The position numbers were made by a program, and so were the translations under genes. The notes beneath the pieces are model-generated. The model was not told where the DNA came from and searched no databases. It saw nothing but the letters and a program-made list of their open reading frames with translations. Shown in pieces: positions 17,943 to 26,393 of a stretch of DNA of 64,000 bases (position 1 is its first letter; the number at the start of each line of letters is the position of its first letter). Source of the DNA: Sphingobacteriales bacterium 50-39 (lineage in GTDB: Bacteria > Bacteroidota > Bacteroidia > Chitinophagales > Chitinophagaceae); the NCBI GenBank assembly GCA_001898505.1, contig MKTZ01000010.1, positions 1 through 64,000 on the forward strand, read 5' to 3'.

Positions 17943-20900
17943 GGTTTGTTATTGTCGCTGAAACGGATCACGGCGGCGCTGTCGTTGTTACGGACCAGAA
18001 CATAGGACGGTGTACCTTTGATCCGTATAGGATGGATATGACGAACCTGTCCTTTGATGACCAATCCATTGATAGGTGTGACTGTCAATGAATCATGCCC
18101 CTGATTGAGCAAGATCGTGCCATAGTCGGCATCGTACCGCCCCATTTGGATGTTATTGTCATAGTAATTACCCACCAGTAAAATATCCGGGAGACTGTCA
18201 TGATTTGCGTCGACCACGAGCGCGTCGCGGTAAGACGATAGCTGGGCTTCCCAGGGGAGCGCTTTTGCCTGGAAATGCATGTGGCCGTCGTTGATGAAGA
18301 GTGCGTTGGAAAAATAGTCGGCGGTGAGCGTGTCGGCCTTTTGCAATTTTTCAAGAGGGAAGATATCGGTGAGCGTGGCTTTTGCAAAGTTATCTGCGTA
18401 CAGAAAGCTCTTTTTGAGGGAAGGCATTTGCTTTTCCAGCTCACTTTTATTGGCAAAAGGCAATTCGCGGCCATCGAGGTAATAAGTGACTACCTGTTCC
18501 TTTTTCCCATTGTTATCGAAGTCGTAATGATACATCCGCACGGGCTGTTCGGCGGAGGCGTGGAGGCGGCTGTTGAGGCCCAGATTGCCCGCTACAAGGT
18601 CTATGTCGCCATCGCCATCGATATCCACGGGCAGCAGGAAGTTCCACCATCCCTTCTTATCCGTCAGTATTTTTTTTACATAGTGGTTGTTCTCATCGAA
18701 GAAGGCTAGCAGTCCTCCCCATTCGGTGGAAAGCAGCAGGTCTTTATGGCCATCCTTGTCAAGGTCGAACCATTGCGCGGAGGTGACAAAGCCGACGGTG
18801 CCGAGACCGGGTGCATATTGCTCTGTTACGTCCGTAAACTTCCCGTTCCCGTCATTCAGCAGCAGGTAGGAGCGGGGTATCTGGCCATAATCGAATGGGA
18901 CAGATCTGCCACCGATGAAAAGGTCGGGATAGCCATCTCCGTTGATATCACAGGCAGATACACAAGATGCGTTCAGGAAGATGCCGTTGAATGCGCCGGC
19001 GAGCGGGCTGAGATGGCCTTTCCCGTCACCCAGGTAGACTCTTGGGGTGAGCATCGGATCGGCGCCAAAGAATTCATTGCCACCTGAGGCTACTATGAGG
19101 TCCAGGTTACCGTCCTTATTGACGTCTGTCCAGCAGGCATCGACGTCTTCGTAGGTGCTGTCCATGTCGAGTGCCTGTTGGGTGGTGCGTATAAATTTCC
19201 CGGAAGGCGTTTGCAGGAAAACGGCGCTCTTTTTCCATTTGGAGGAACCAATGAAAACGTCTTCCAGACCGTCCTTGTTGATATCCGCTATGGCCAGCGC
19301 GGGTCCTTCGGTGGAAAGCATATGAGGAATGAGGGGTTCGCGGTCGAACTCATGGAAATCGTTCTCCTCGTGCCGCCATAAGAGGTCTGTGGAGCGTGTG
19401 ATATCTTCCATGGGGCGGGTAGGGTTTTTCCAATGGTTTGTCAGGATCGTATAATCGAATAAGGGCAGGCCTTTTTTGTAGGTGCAGGTCATCTTTTTGG
19501 GGTGAGTGGAAAGATCGATGCGCTGGCAGGTGTTATCCGGCCAGATGAGCCAGGTGGAGTCTACCTTGATGCGATCCAGTCCAATGTGTATGGGGATCTC
19601 CATGCTGGAGAGAAAGCCTCTTACGGGGTATTTTTCACAGGTGATGATACGATCATCGGTGAAGAGTATGACCTTGGCCCCGAGGGCATTCCTGTTCTTC
19701 TCATCGCCATGCAGGGTAATGTCTACGGAAGCTTTGGCCACTTTGTCATTGGTGGTATTCTTATAAATGAGGGCTGGCTCGTCGATGTTGTTGACGACGA
19801 TGTCCAGGTCGCCGTCGTTGTCCAGGTCGGCATAAACGGCGCCGTTGGAGAAGGTGGGGTGAGAGCCGTCGATGCTGTCGCGGAGATCCGCAAACTGCAT
19901 GGAGCCCATGTTACGAAAGAATTTGCTGGGGAGCTTGATCTGCGGGAATTTATCGATCAGGCTAAGATCCTTGCTATCCAGGCTTTTGTTGCGCATTTTG
20001 TTCTGTAGTTCCTGGTCGGACACGAAGTTGATATAGTCGATGTCATTGAGTCTTTTGGGTATGCCATTGGAGATAAACAGGTCTTTGTTGCCATCGTTGT
20101 CAAAATCCATCCAGAGTGGGGACCATGACCAGTCGGTGGCGGCGACGCCCGCATAGAGGCCGATCTCGCTGAAGTGACCATTGCGCCTATTGAGCTGGAG
20201 GTTATTGCGAGTGTATTGATAGCCGTAGCCGAGGCTTATTTTCAGGAAGTAGGTATCCCATGAGTCTTCGCCTTCGGACCGTTTGAGAATATAAGGGTCG
20301 TAGGGCAGCATGTCCATGCTGATGATCTCGGGAAAGGCGTCGTTGTTGACGTCTGCCACGTCCACTCCCATGGAGTACATGCTGGTATGCATGAGGCGGC
20401 TGGTCGATTCATCGGAGAAGGTGCCGTTTTTCTGATTGATGTACAGGTAGTCATTCTCGTGGAAGTCGTTGCCTATATAAAGGTCTGGATAACCGTCGAG
20501 GTTGATATCGGACACGGCGATGCCGAGGCCGAAACCAATGACGGAGCTGTGGATGCCGGCCTGCCGGGTGACGTCGGTGAAATGGCCATTGCCGTCGTTG
20601 CGAAAGAGACGGTCACCAGAGTAGGGGCTGGTGGTAGACAGTTTTTGGGTACGTGGGCCGAAAGTCCCGTTCTGATGGATGGAGTGATTTAACAGATACA
20701 TGTCGAGGTCGCCGTCCCCGTCGTAGTCGAAGAAGGCGGCCTGGGTGCTGAAGCCTGAAAAGTCGAGTCCGTATTGTGCGGCTTCGTCCTTATATACGGG
20801 TACGCCATCGGGGCCGATGCCCTGGCAGACCAGCAATTGGTTGTGTGCTGTGCGCAGGCCTGTCAGCTGGCCTACTTTACAAATATAGATATCGAGAAGG

Positions 20901-21283
20901 CCGTCGTTGTTGATATCCACGATGGAGACGCCTGTGGACCATCCGCTGGCCGCCGGGATATGCGCGGCTTCTGTCACGTCCTTAAAATGCATTTCGCCCA
21001 TATTGAGATAGAGCCTGTCATTCTCCTGGTTGGCAGCGAAGAACAGATCGATGCGACCGTCGTTGTTGAAATCACCTGCGCCTACGCCTCCGCCGTTGTA
21101 ATAGTACATATAGTCGAAAACATTGAATGTATTGTGGGGATGCAGGGTATTACTGAACCCGATGCCTGTTACCGACCGGTCGAGCGTTTCGAAGATGGGG
21201 GAGGCTACATGGTGCCGGCAGGCGGAAAAGCCCAGCAGGATAAGACAAAGCGGAAGAAATATGGAGCGTGGGAGTTGTTTCAT
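17939..21283 (-). CDS. FG-GAP/VCBS repeat lipoprotein with ASPIC/UnbV domain (copy 2)
   Basis: A 1114-residue surface lipoprotein. The signal peptide ends in a lipobox (LLGFSAC, Cys at about 21). Many repeats of the calcium-binding type follow, for example DFNNDGRIDLFFAAN, DINNDGLLDIY, DYDGDGDLDMYLLN and DINLDGYPDLYIGN, predicting one or two seven-bladed integrin-like propellers. Around residues 560-620 an ASPIC/UnbV segment is visible (NRNALGAKVILF, GLDRIKVDSTWLIWPDN). A second propeller set occupies the C-terminal half. Such proteins often sit beside SusCD pairs; their role is not defined, though glycan binding or surface assembly is plausible. It lies 12 bp downstream of a paralogue of equal size, so both are expressed together. 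Confidence 0.88.
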   Translation of the reverse strand: MKQLPRSIFLPLCLILLGFSACRHHVASPIFETLDRSVTGIGFSNTLHPHNTFNVFDYMYYYNGGGVGAGDFNNDGRIDLFFAANQENDRLYLNMGEMHFKDVTEAAHIPAASGWSTGVSIVDINNDGLLDIYICKVGQLTGLRTAHNQLLVCQGIGPDGVPVYKDEAAQYGLDFSGFSTQAAFFDYDGDGDLDMYLLNHSIHQNGTFGPRTQKLSTTSPYSGDRLFRNDGNGHFTDVTRQAGIHSSVIGFGLGIAVSDINLDGYPDLYIGNDFHENDYLYINQKNGTFSDESTSRLMHTSMYSMGVDVADVNNDAFPEIISMDMLPYDPYILKRSEGEDSWDTYFLKISLGYGYQYTRNNLQLNRRNGHFSEIGLYAGVAATDWSWSPLWMDFDNDGNKDLFISNGIPKRLNDIDYINFVSDQELQNKMRNKSLDSKDLSLIDKFPQIKLPSKFFRNMGSMQFADLRDSIDGSHPTFSNGAVYADLDNDGDLDIVVNNIDEPALIYKNTTNDKVAKASVDITLHGDEKNRNALGAKVILFTDDRIITCEKYPVRGFLSSMEIPIHIGLDRIKVDSTWLIWPDNTCQRIDLSTHPKKMTCTYKKGLPLFDYTILTNHWKNPTRPMEDITRSTDLLWRHEENDFHEFDREPLIPHMLSTEGPALAIADINKDGLEDVFIGSSKWKKSAVFLQTPSGKFIRTTQQALDMDSTYEDVDACWTDVNKDGNLDLIVASGGNEFFGADPMLTPRVYLGDGKGHLSPLAGAFNGIFLNASCVSACDINGDGYPDLFIGGRSVPFDYGQIPRSYLLLNDGNGKFTDVTEQYAPGLGTVGFVTSAQWFDLDKDGHKDLLLSTEWGGLLAFFDENNHYVKKILTDKKGWWNFLLPVDIDGDGDIDLVAGNLGLNSRLHASAEQPVRMYHYDFDNNGKKEQVVTYYLDGRELPFANKSELEKQMPSLKKSFLYADNFAKATLTDIFPLEKLQKADTLTADYFSNALFINDGHMHFQAKALPWEAQLSSYRDALVVDANHDSLPDILLVGNYYDNNIQMGRYDADYGTILLNQGHDSLTVTPINGLVIKGQVRHIHPIRIKGTPSYVLVRNNDSAAVIRFSDNNKP

Positions 21284-21295
21284 AAAGGGCAGGGA

Positions 21296-24200
21296 TCAAT
21301 TCTTTATGGAGTTCTTAAAAAGGGAGGGGACATCGTCGTTGATAAGGAACAGAAGGAACTGGTCCTTATTATTTTTTCCGGGTATGGGTTGTATATCACG
21401 GACCTGGCCTTTGAGGCTAAGGCCGGAATGGTCTTCATCCAGGTATTGGAAGTTACGGTGGGCTTCGTTCAGCAATATCTGTCCGCGGCTGGCGTCCAGT
21501 CTGCCAAATTGAGGAAGCAGTCCATACTCGTTGCCTCCCAGGACCAGGTCGGGCATGCCATCTCCATCGATGTCTGTACAGCGGATAGCATTGACGGAGG
21601 AAAGCTGTACCATCACCGGCAACTTTTGTATAGTGAATTTGCCATTGCCTTCGTTCCAGGCTATGATGCTGCTGCAGTAGTTGAAAAGCCTGACTTGAGA
21701 AGAGTCCAATGTCCGTTGTGGCAAGAGGTCGCGGAGAGATTTTTTGGCATAATCCCCATGTTTGAGGTTTTGTTTTTTCAGGATAGGTAATTGTCGTTCC
21801 ATTTCGTGTTTGAGGAATACAGGCATATCCTTATTGTCGATGGACCTGGTGAGGATCTTGTCTGTGATGCCATTCTGGTCAAAATCGTTGAGCCATAGTC
21901 TGACGGGATGTGCCGAGTCGGGGTGAAGGTAGAAATTCTCTCCTATATTGCCGAGTACAAGATCTGGCAGGCCGTCTCCGTCCAGGTCGGCTGCTGAGAT
22001 GGCTTCCCACCAGCCATAGAGGGAGGAGAGGTTGGTAGACATTTCCGTAAAATGATCTTTTCCCACATGAAAGATGCGGGGTGTCATCCATTCCCCGGTG
22101 ATGATCAATTCCATTTCGCCGTCCTTATCGATGTCGGCCCAGGTAGCGCCAGTGACCATGCCGATGTTAGCGATGTCGGGGGCGAGGGTAGGGGTCATAT
22201 CCTTGAAATGGCCGTGGCCGTCGTTGACGTACAGGTAGCTGCGTGGTGAAGAACCGTAGTCCCTTGGGATACTGCGGCCTCCTACGAAGAGGTCGGCATA
22301 GCCGTCGTGGTTGAAGTCATAAGCGGCAGCTACGGCGATATTGGACCCTTGTGTAGTACCGGGGAGGGCGTTGGGGTCCAGGGTAAAATTGCCTTTGCCA
22401 TCGTTGAGGAAGAGCCGGAGCTGCATCTGCCGACTGTCGGGTGGGTTATTATTACCACCGGGTCCGATGAACAGGTCGAGGTCCCCATCCTTGTCGGCAT
22501 CGAAGAGGAGGATGGCTTCGTCCTCAAAATCGCTGAACTGGGCGAGGCCTGGTTCGGGTCTTTTTACAAATCGCCCTTCCGCGTCCTGAAAATAGACCTG
22601 TGCGGGATGATCGGCTGTGCCGCCGATGATCACATCTGCCGTTCCATTGCCGTCGAGGTCTCCAACGGCTGCCTTGGGTCCTTCGCGGGAAAGCATTTTG
22701 GGAAGGTTCAGCTCGTGGTTAAAATCTTCGTAGTTGTCCTCTATATGTTTGTCGAACGGGTGTCCGGCGGGGGTCAGGAGGGGTGTGATGGGTAATAAAG
22801 CATCCGGGGTCCGGGTGATGGTGTCATTGCCCTGACTTATGACCAGACGTTGATCGATGGCGGGGTGTATTTTTTTTGTCATGGACCTGTCGGGCCAGGT
22901 GATGATCAGGGAATCGATGTGGGATAAGGAACCGAGCCCAATGACCTGGGTGTAGTCCACGCAGGACTGGAAGCCTCTGCTGGGGACCAATTCGCGATAA
23001 AAGAGCTGGCCATTGCCGTATACGTGGATCTTGCTGCCGATGGCGAAATTGTTGTCCCCTTTGCCTTTGAGCTGGATACTGATGTAGTGGTTCTTATTGA
23101 TCTCGCGGGCATTGTTCTTATAGATGAAGGCGGGGCCGTTCTCGTTATTGATCACGAGATCGAGGTCACCGTCATTGTCCAGGTCGGCATAAGCGGCTCC
23201 GTTGGCGAAGGAGGCCTGGTCGAAGCCCCAGGTCTTTCCCATATCCACGAACTGCAGGTTGCCTCCGTTGCGATAAGCTTTGTGCAGCATGGGGTTGACG
23301 GGTATTTTTTTGAGGATCTGGTCTATTTCTTCCTTTTTGCCTGTGAGCACCATTTTCTGGAGTATGTCGTTGGCAAAGAAGTCCATAAAATCAAGGTTGG
23401 TCACATCCTTGTTCACGCCGTTGCATACGAAGATATCGTTGTAGCCGTCGTTGTCCATGTCGAATATGAGGGCGCCCCAGCTCCAGTCGGTGGCGGATAC
23501 GCCGCTGTAGTTGGCGATGTCGCAGAATCCGCCATGGCCGTTGTTGAGCTGGAGGCAGTTCTTCATGTATTGGTGATAGAACCCTGCTTTCAGCTTGGCG
23601 TTATAAAGATCGATGTTGTCGAAGGCGCCCAACGTTTTGAGCCGGTAGTCATCTTCGGGCAGCATGTCGGTGGTGAATATTTCGGGTGTGCCGTCGTTGT
23701 TGATATCGGCGATGTCGGCGCCCATGGAGGAAAAACTGGTGTGGTCGAAGCGATCTTCCAGCTCGTCCTTGAACGTTCCGTTCTTCTGATTGATGTACAG
23801 GTAGTCCCTTTCGTAGGAGTCGTTGGATACGAAGACGTCGGGCCAGCCGTCGTTGTTGACGTCGCCTATGGATACGCCGAGCCCGAAGCTGATGAGGGTG
23901 CCGTGGATACCGGCCTGCGAGGTGACTTCCGTAAAATGTCCGTTGTCATTTCTGTACAGGTGGTCGCCTCCTCCTTTCAGGAAGTCGGCTACCGGCCACT
24001 GGGCTTCGGGAAGGTCTCTTCGATTGGCGTTATTGAGGGTATTGACGGGTATGGGGCTATTGTTGATCATGAAGCAATCCAGGTCGCCGTCGTTGTCGTA
24101 GTCGAAGAAGGAGACTTGGGTGGTATAGGCGGATATATCCAGTCCGTATGCTGCGGCAGATTCGGTAAAGGTGAGGTTCTTGTTGTTGATGTAGAGCTTG

Positions 24201-24625
24201 TTCTTCCTGTGGCCGGTCTTCATATGGCCCGAGTTGCATACATAAATATCGAGCCAGCCATCATGGTTGATATCCACGAACACGACGCCGGTGCTCCACA
24301 TGCTGTCCTGTTCAAGACCGGAATGGGGGGTGATGTCCTCGAAGTGGAAATTGCCTTTATTGAGATAGAGCTTGTTCTCGCCCATATTGGATGTAAAGAA
24401 GATGTCGGGGAGGCCATCGTTGTTGAGATCGCCAACGGCTACGCCGCCGCCGTTGTAGAAGTTCCGGAAGAGGAAGCTGTTGTCCAGTTTTTGATCCACC
24501 ACTTTGTTGTTAAAGTCGATGCCGGTGTTATCCATGAGTTGAAAGAGGGTGGTGTCCTTTGGGTGATTGCAGCAGGTACAAAGGATGATGAAGAGAAGGA
24601 AAAGAAAGGACTGGACGATTTTCAT
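21296..24625 (-). CDS. FG-GAP/VCBS repeat lipoprotein with ASPIC/UnbV domain (copy 1)
   Basis: A 1109-residue paralogue of the downstream gene. The start at 24625 gives a lipoprotein signal (MKIVQSFLFLLFIILCTCC). A TTG start 13 codons earlier would lie inside the terminator hairpin of the susD gene and is rejected. Propeller repeats include DLNNDGLPDIFFTSN, DINHDGWLDIYVCN, DYDNDGDLDCFMINN and DVNNDGWPDVFVSN. An ASPIC/UnbV region appears at about 550-620 (NFAIGSKIHVYG, IDSLIITWPD). The Asp/Asn-rich DxDxDG-like loops suggest calcium binding. It follows susC and susD on the same strand but behind a terminator, so it may be transcribed at a lower level by read-through or from its own promoter. 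Confidence 0.88.
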   Translation of the reverse strand: MKIVQSFLFLLFIILCTCCNHPKDTTLFQLMDNTGIDFNNKVVDQKLDNSFLFRNFYNGGGVAVGDLNNDGLPDIFFTSNMGENKLYLNKGNFHFEDITPHSGLEQDSMWSTGVVFVDINHDGWLDIYVCNSGHMKTGHRKNKLYINNKNLTFTESAAAYGLDISAYTTQVSFFDYDNDGDLDCFMINNSPIPVNTLNNANRRDLPEAQWPVADFLKGGGDHLYRNDNGHFTEVTSQAGIHGTLISFGLGVSIGDVNNDGWPDVFVSNDSYERDYLYINQKNGTFKDELEDRFDHTSFSSMGADIADINNDGTPEIFTTDMLPEDDYRLKTLGAFDNIDLYNAKLKAGFYHQYMKNCLQLNNGHGGFCDIANYSGVSATDWSWGALIFDMDNDGYNDIFVCNGVNKDVTNLDFMDFFANDILQKMVLTGKKEEIDQILKKIPVNPMLHKAYRNGGNLQFVDMGKTWGFDQASFANGAAYADLDNDGDLDLVINNENGPAFIYKNNAREINKNHYISIQLKGKGDNNFAIGSKIHVYGNGQLFYRELVPSRGFQSCVDYTQVIGLGSLSHIDSLIITWPDRSMTKKIHPAIDQRLVISQGNDTITRTPDALLPITPLLTPAGHPFDKHIEDNYEDFNHELNLPKMLSREGPKAAVGDLDGNGTADVIIGGTADHPAQVYFQDAEGRFVKRPEPGLAQFSDFEDEAILLFDADKDGDLDLFIGPGGNNNPPDSRQMQLRLFLNDGKGNFTLDPNALPGTTQGSNIAVAAAYDFNHDGYADLFVGGRSIPRDYGSSPRSYLYVNDGHGHFKDMTPTLAPDIANIGMVTGATWADIDKDGEMELIITGEWMTPRIFHVGKDHFTEMSTNLSSLYGWWEAISAADLDGDGLPDLVLGNIGENFYLHPDSAHPVRLWLNDFDQNGITDKILTRSIDNKDMPVFLKHEMERQLPILKKQNLKHGDYAKKSLRDLLPQRTLDSSQVRLFNYCSSIIAWNEGNGKFTIQKLPVMVQLSSVNAIRCTDIDGDGMPDLVLGGNEYGLLPQFGRLDASRGQILLNEAHRNFQYLDEDHSGLSLKGQVRDIQPIPGKNNKDQFLLFLINDDVPSLFKNSIKN

Positions 24626-24653
24626 GTTTTGAATGGCAAATTGTGCGTGCAGC

Positions 24654-24687
24654 AAAAAAAACAAAGGCCATTGTGAAATGGCCTTTG
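24654..24687 (-). terminator. Intrinsic terminator after susD
   Basis: An 11-bp perfect stem (CAAAGGCCATT / AATGGCCTTTG, 24662-24672 and 24677-24687) with a 4-nt loop is followed on the minus strand by a run of eight T. It lies 32 bp after the susD stop and before the first FG-GAP gene, so it should reduce transcription into that gene. Confidence 0.85.
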
Positions 24688-24718
24688 CAATTTATCGATT
24701 CTTATTTAAACGATAGTG

Positions 24719-26371
24719 TTAATATCCGGGATTTTGTTTCAGGTTGGGGTTAACAGCCAGTGCCTGATTGGGAACGGGATATATCAGGTATTTGGGGTCG
24801 TCGCTGGGTTTGTATTGCCAGAGTACGTTGAATACGCCAAAGCGGATGAGGTCTGTTCTTCTCAAAGACTCCCAGTAGAACTCACGACCTCTTTCAGCCA
24901 AAAGCGTATTGGGGTCGTCGACGTTGGCGGCGTTCACGAGGGGCAGGGAAGCGACGGGTGCTGCGCCCCGGGCGGTCCTCAGATCGTTGACGAGGGTGAG
25001 GGCTCCGGCGGCATCCGGGGCGGTCAGCCTGAGCTTGGCTTCTGCGACCATCAGGGGTGCTTCAGGGTAACGGATGAGCATTAGCCAGTTGCCGGCGTTG
25101 GAAGAATACCATTTACCGGAGGGGTCGGAGAAGTCAGGAACATATTTGGCGACGCGGATACCAGTGACCTCGAGGTTGGATCCCTGTTCGATCATGGTGG
25201 GGGCGATAGTAGGAACGAAGGCCAGCGGGTTCTTCTTTCTATCCTTCAGGGCAACGCCACTCTGATCATATTGTTGTCCTACCAGGAATCCGGGGCGGAT
25301 GCCGGAATTAACGAAGCAAACGGAATCGGATGTTGTTCTGGCACCGAGACGGGTATCGAGGACGGTATCGGCTCTGCTGAAAGTAATAGCAGGCTGCCCT
25401 GTCGTGGAGAAGGTGCTATAGAAGTCTCCGATGGTGGAGAATCCATTCCAACCTGCGTTGGGCGCCTGACCGTCATATTCGTTGTAGTGGAAGGTCATCA
25501 TCCAACGGGCCTGTACGCCGGGGTTGTTGGTGGCCACGCCAGAGGCGGAAGGATAGGCGAAGATACCTTCTGTGGACTGACCGTTGTTGAAATTGAAGTT
25601 CCCGAAGTAATTGGACATGTACTTGTATTTGCTATTGCCCATAACTGCGGCGCCGAGGGTGATTACCTGCTGCATATCAGCGTCGGCAAAGGTCGGTGCT
25701 GCGCGATGGAGCCATGCGCCCTTGTTGAGATAGCATCTCATGAGCATGATGCGGCAGGCATCGGGGTTGGCCTGGGTCATCGTATTTGTAGCGGACAGGT
25801 CCGGGAGAGCGGCGGTGAACTCACTGATGAGCCAGTTGACAGCACTGTCGGCGAAGTAAACTTTGGGGGCATTCAGCAGGTTGTCGCCGGGGTTGCGGAC
25901 GGGGAACTGGTTGTATAGATCGAATATGTAGTAGCATGCAAAAGCCCGGAGAAACCTTGCTTCGGCGGTTTGTTCCTTGCTGGGATTGAAGCCGAGCACG
26001 TTAGTGGCATCGAAGTTCATTTTGTTCAGCAGGTTGTATACCTGGAGGATCTGGTCGTGGTCGGCGTTCCAGGTATGGTTATGAACTACGCGCCATACGC
26101 CGTTGTCATCCCAGTCACCACCGCGGGTGGGAACCAGCGATTCGTCGGTGCTGTTCTCTTCCAGGGAGAAGACCCGGTCCTGGTTGACGAAGGGAGTTGG
26201 GATATCGTTGTAAGCGGCGCTAAGCAAGAGGGCGGTACCGGATGCTCCGAGGGCCTGTGCGGCCTGGTCACCGGGTACGGTGGTTTTATAGGTTTCATTC
26301 AACTTGGTACACCCCACCGTTCCAACGAGCAGGATCACTGTAGCGAGTTTGAATTTATTAAAAGTTGTCAT
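24719..26371 (-). CDS. SusD/RagB-family outer-membrane nutrient-binding lipoprotein
   Basis: A 550-residue surface lipoprotein. The signal peptide ends with lipobox VGTVGC (Cys at about 21). The N-terminal SusD-like region (LNEEY-type start, RAFACYYIFDLYNQFPVR at about 170-190, which is the conserved helix of TPR-like repeats) and the C-terminal RagB/SusD region (REFYWESLRRTDLIRFG, then YLIYPVPNQALAVNPNLKQNPGY at the end) are complete. SusD proteins cap the SusC barrel and capture oligosaccharides before import. The substrate is not deducible. The gene starts 22 bp after the susC stop, is clearly co-transcribed, and is closed by a strong terminator. Confidence 0.96.
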   Translation of the reverse strand: MTTFNKFKLATVILLVGTVGCTKLNETYKTTVPGDQAAQALGASGTALLLSAAYNDIPTPFVNQDRVFSLEENSTDESLVPTRGGDWDDNGVWRVVHNHTWNADHDQILQVYNLLNKMNFDATNVLGFNPSKEQTAEARFLRAFACYYIFDLYNQFPVRNPGDNLLNAPKVYFADSAVNWLISEFTAALPDLSATNTMTQANPDACRIMLMRCYLNKGAWLHRAAPTFADADMQQVITLGAAVMGNSKYKYMSNYFGNFNFNNGQSTEGIFAYPSASGVATNNPGVQARWMMTFHYNEYDGQAPNAGWNGFSTIGDFYSTFSTTGQPAITFSRADTVLDTRLGARTTSDSVCFVNSGIRPGFLVGQQYDQSGVALKDRKKNPLAFVPTIAPTMIEQGSNLEVTGIRVAKYVPDFSDPSGKWYSSNAGNWLMLIRYPEAPLMVAEAKLRLTAPDAAGALTLVNDLRTARGAAPVASLPLVNAANVDDPNTLLAERGREFYWESLRRTDLIRFGVFNVLWQYKPSDDPKYLIYPVPNQALAVNPNLKQNPGY

Positions 26372-26393
26372 ACAATTCTGTTTAAAAAAGTTT

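Noticed and set aside
23024-24676. Open frame of about 550 codons antisense to the FG-GAP gene
   Set aside because: It mirrors the GC- and repeat-biased codons of the sense gene, lacks any domain and ends within the neighbouring terminator.
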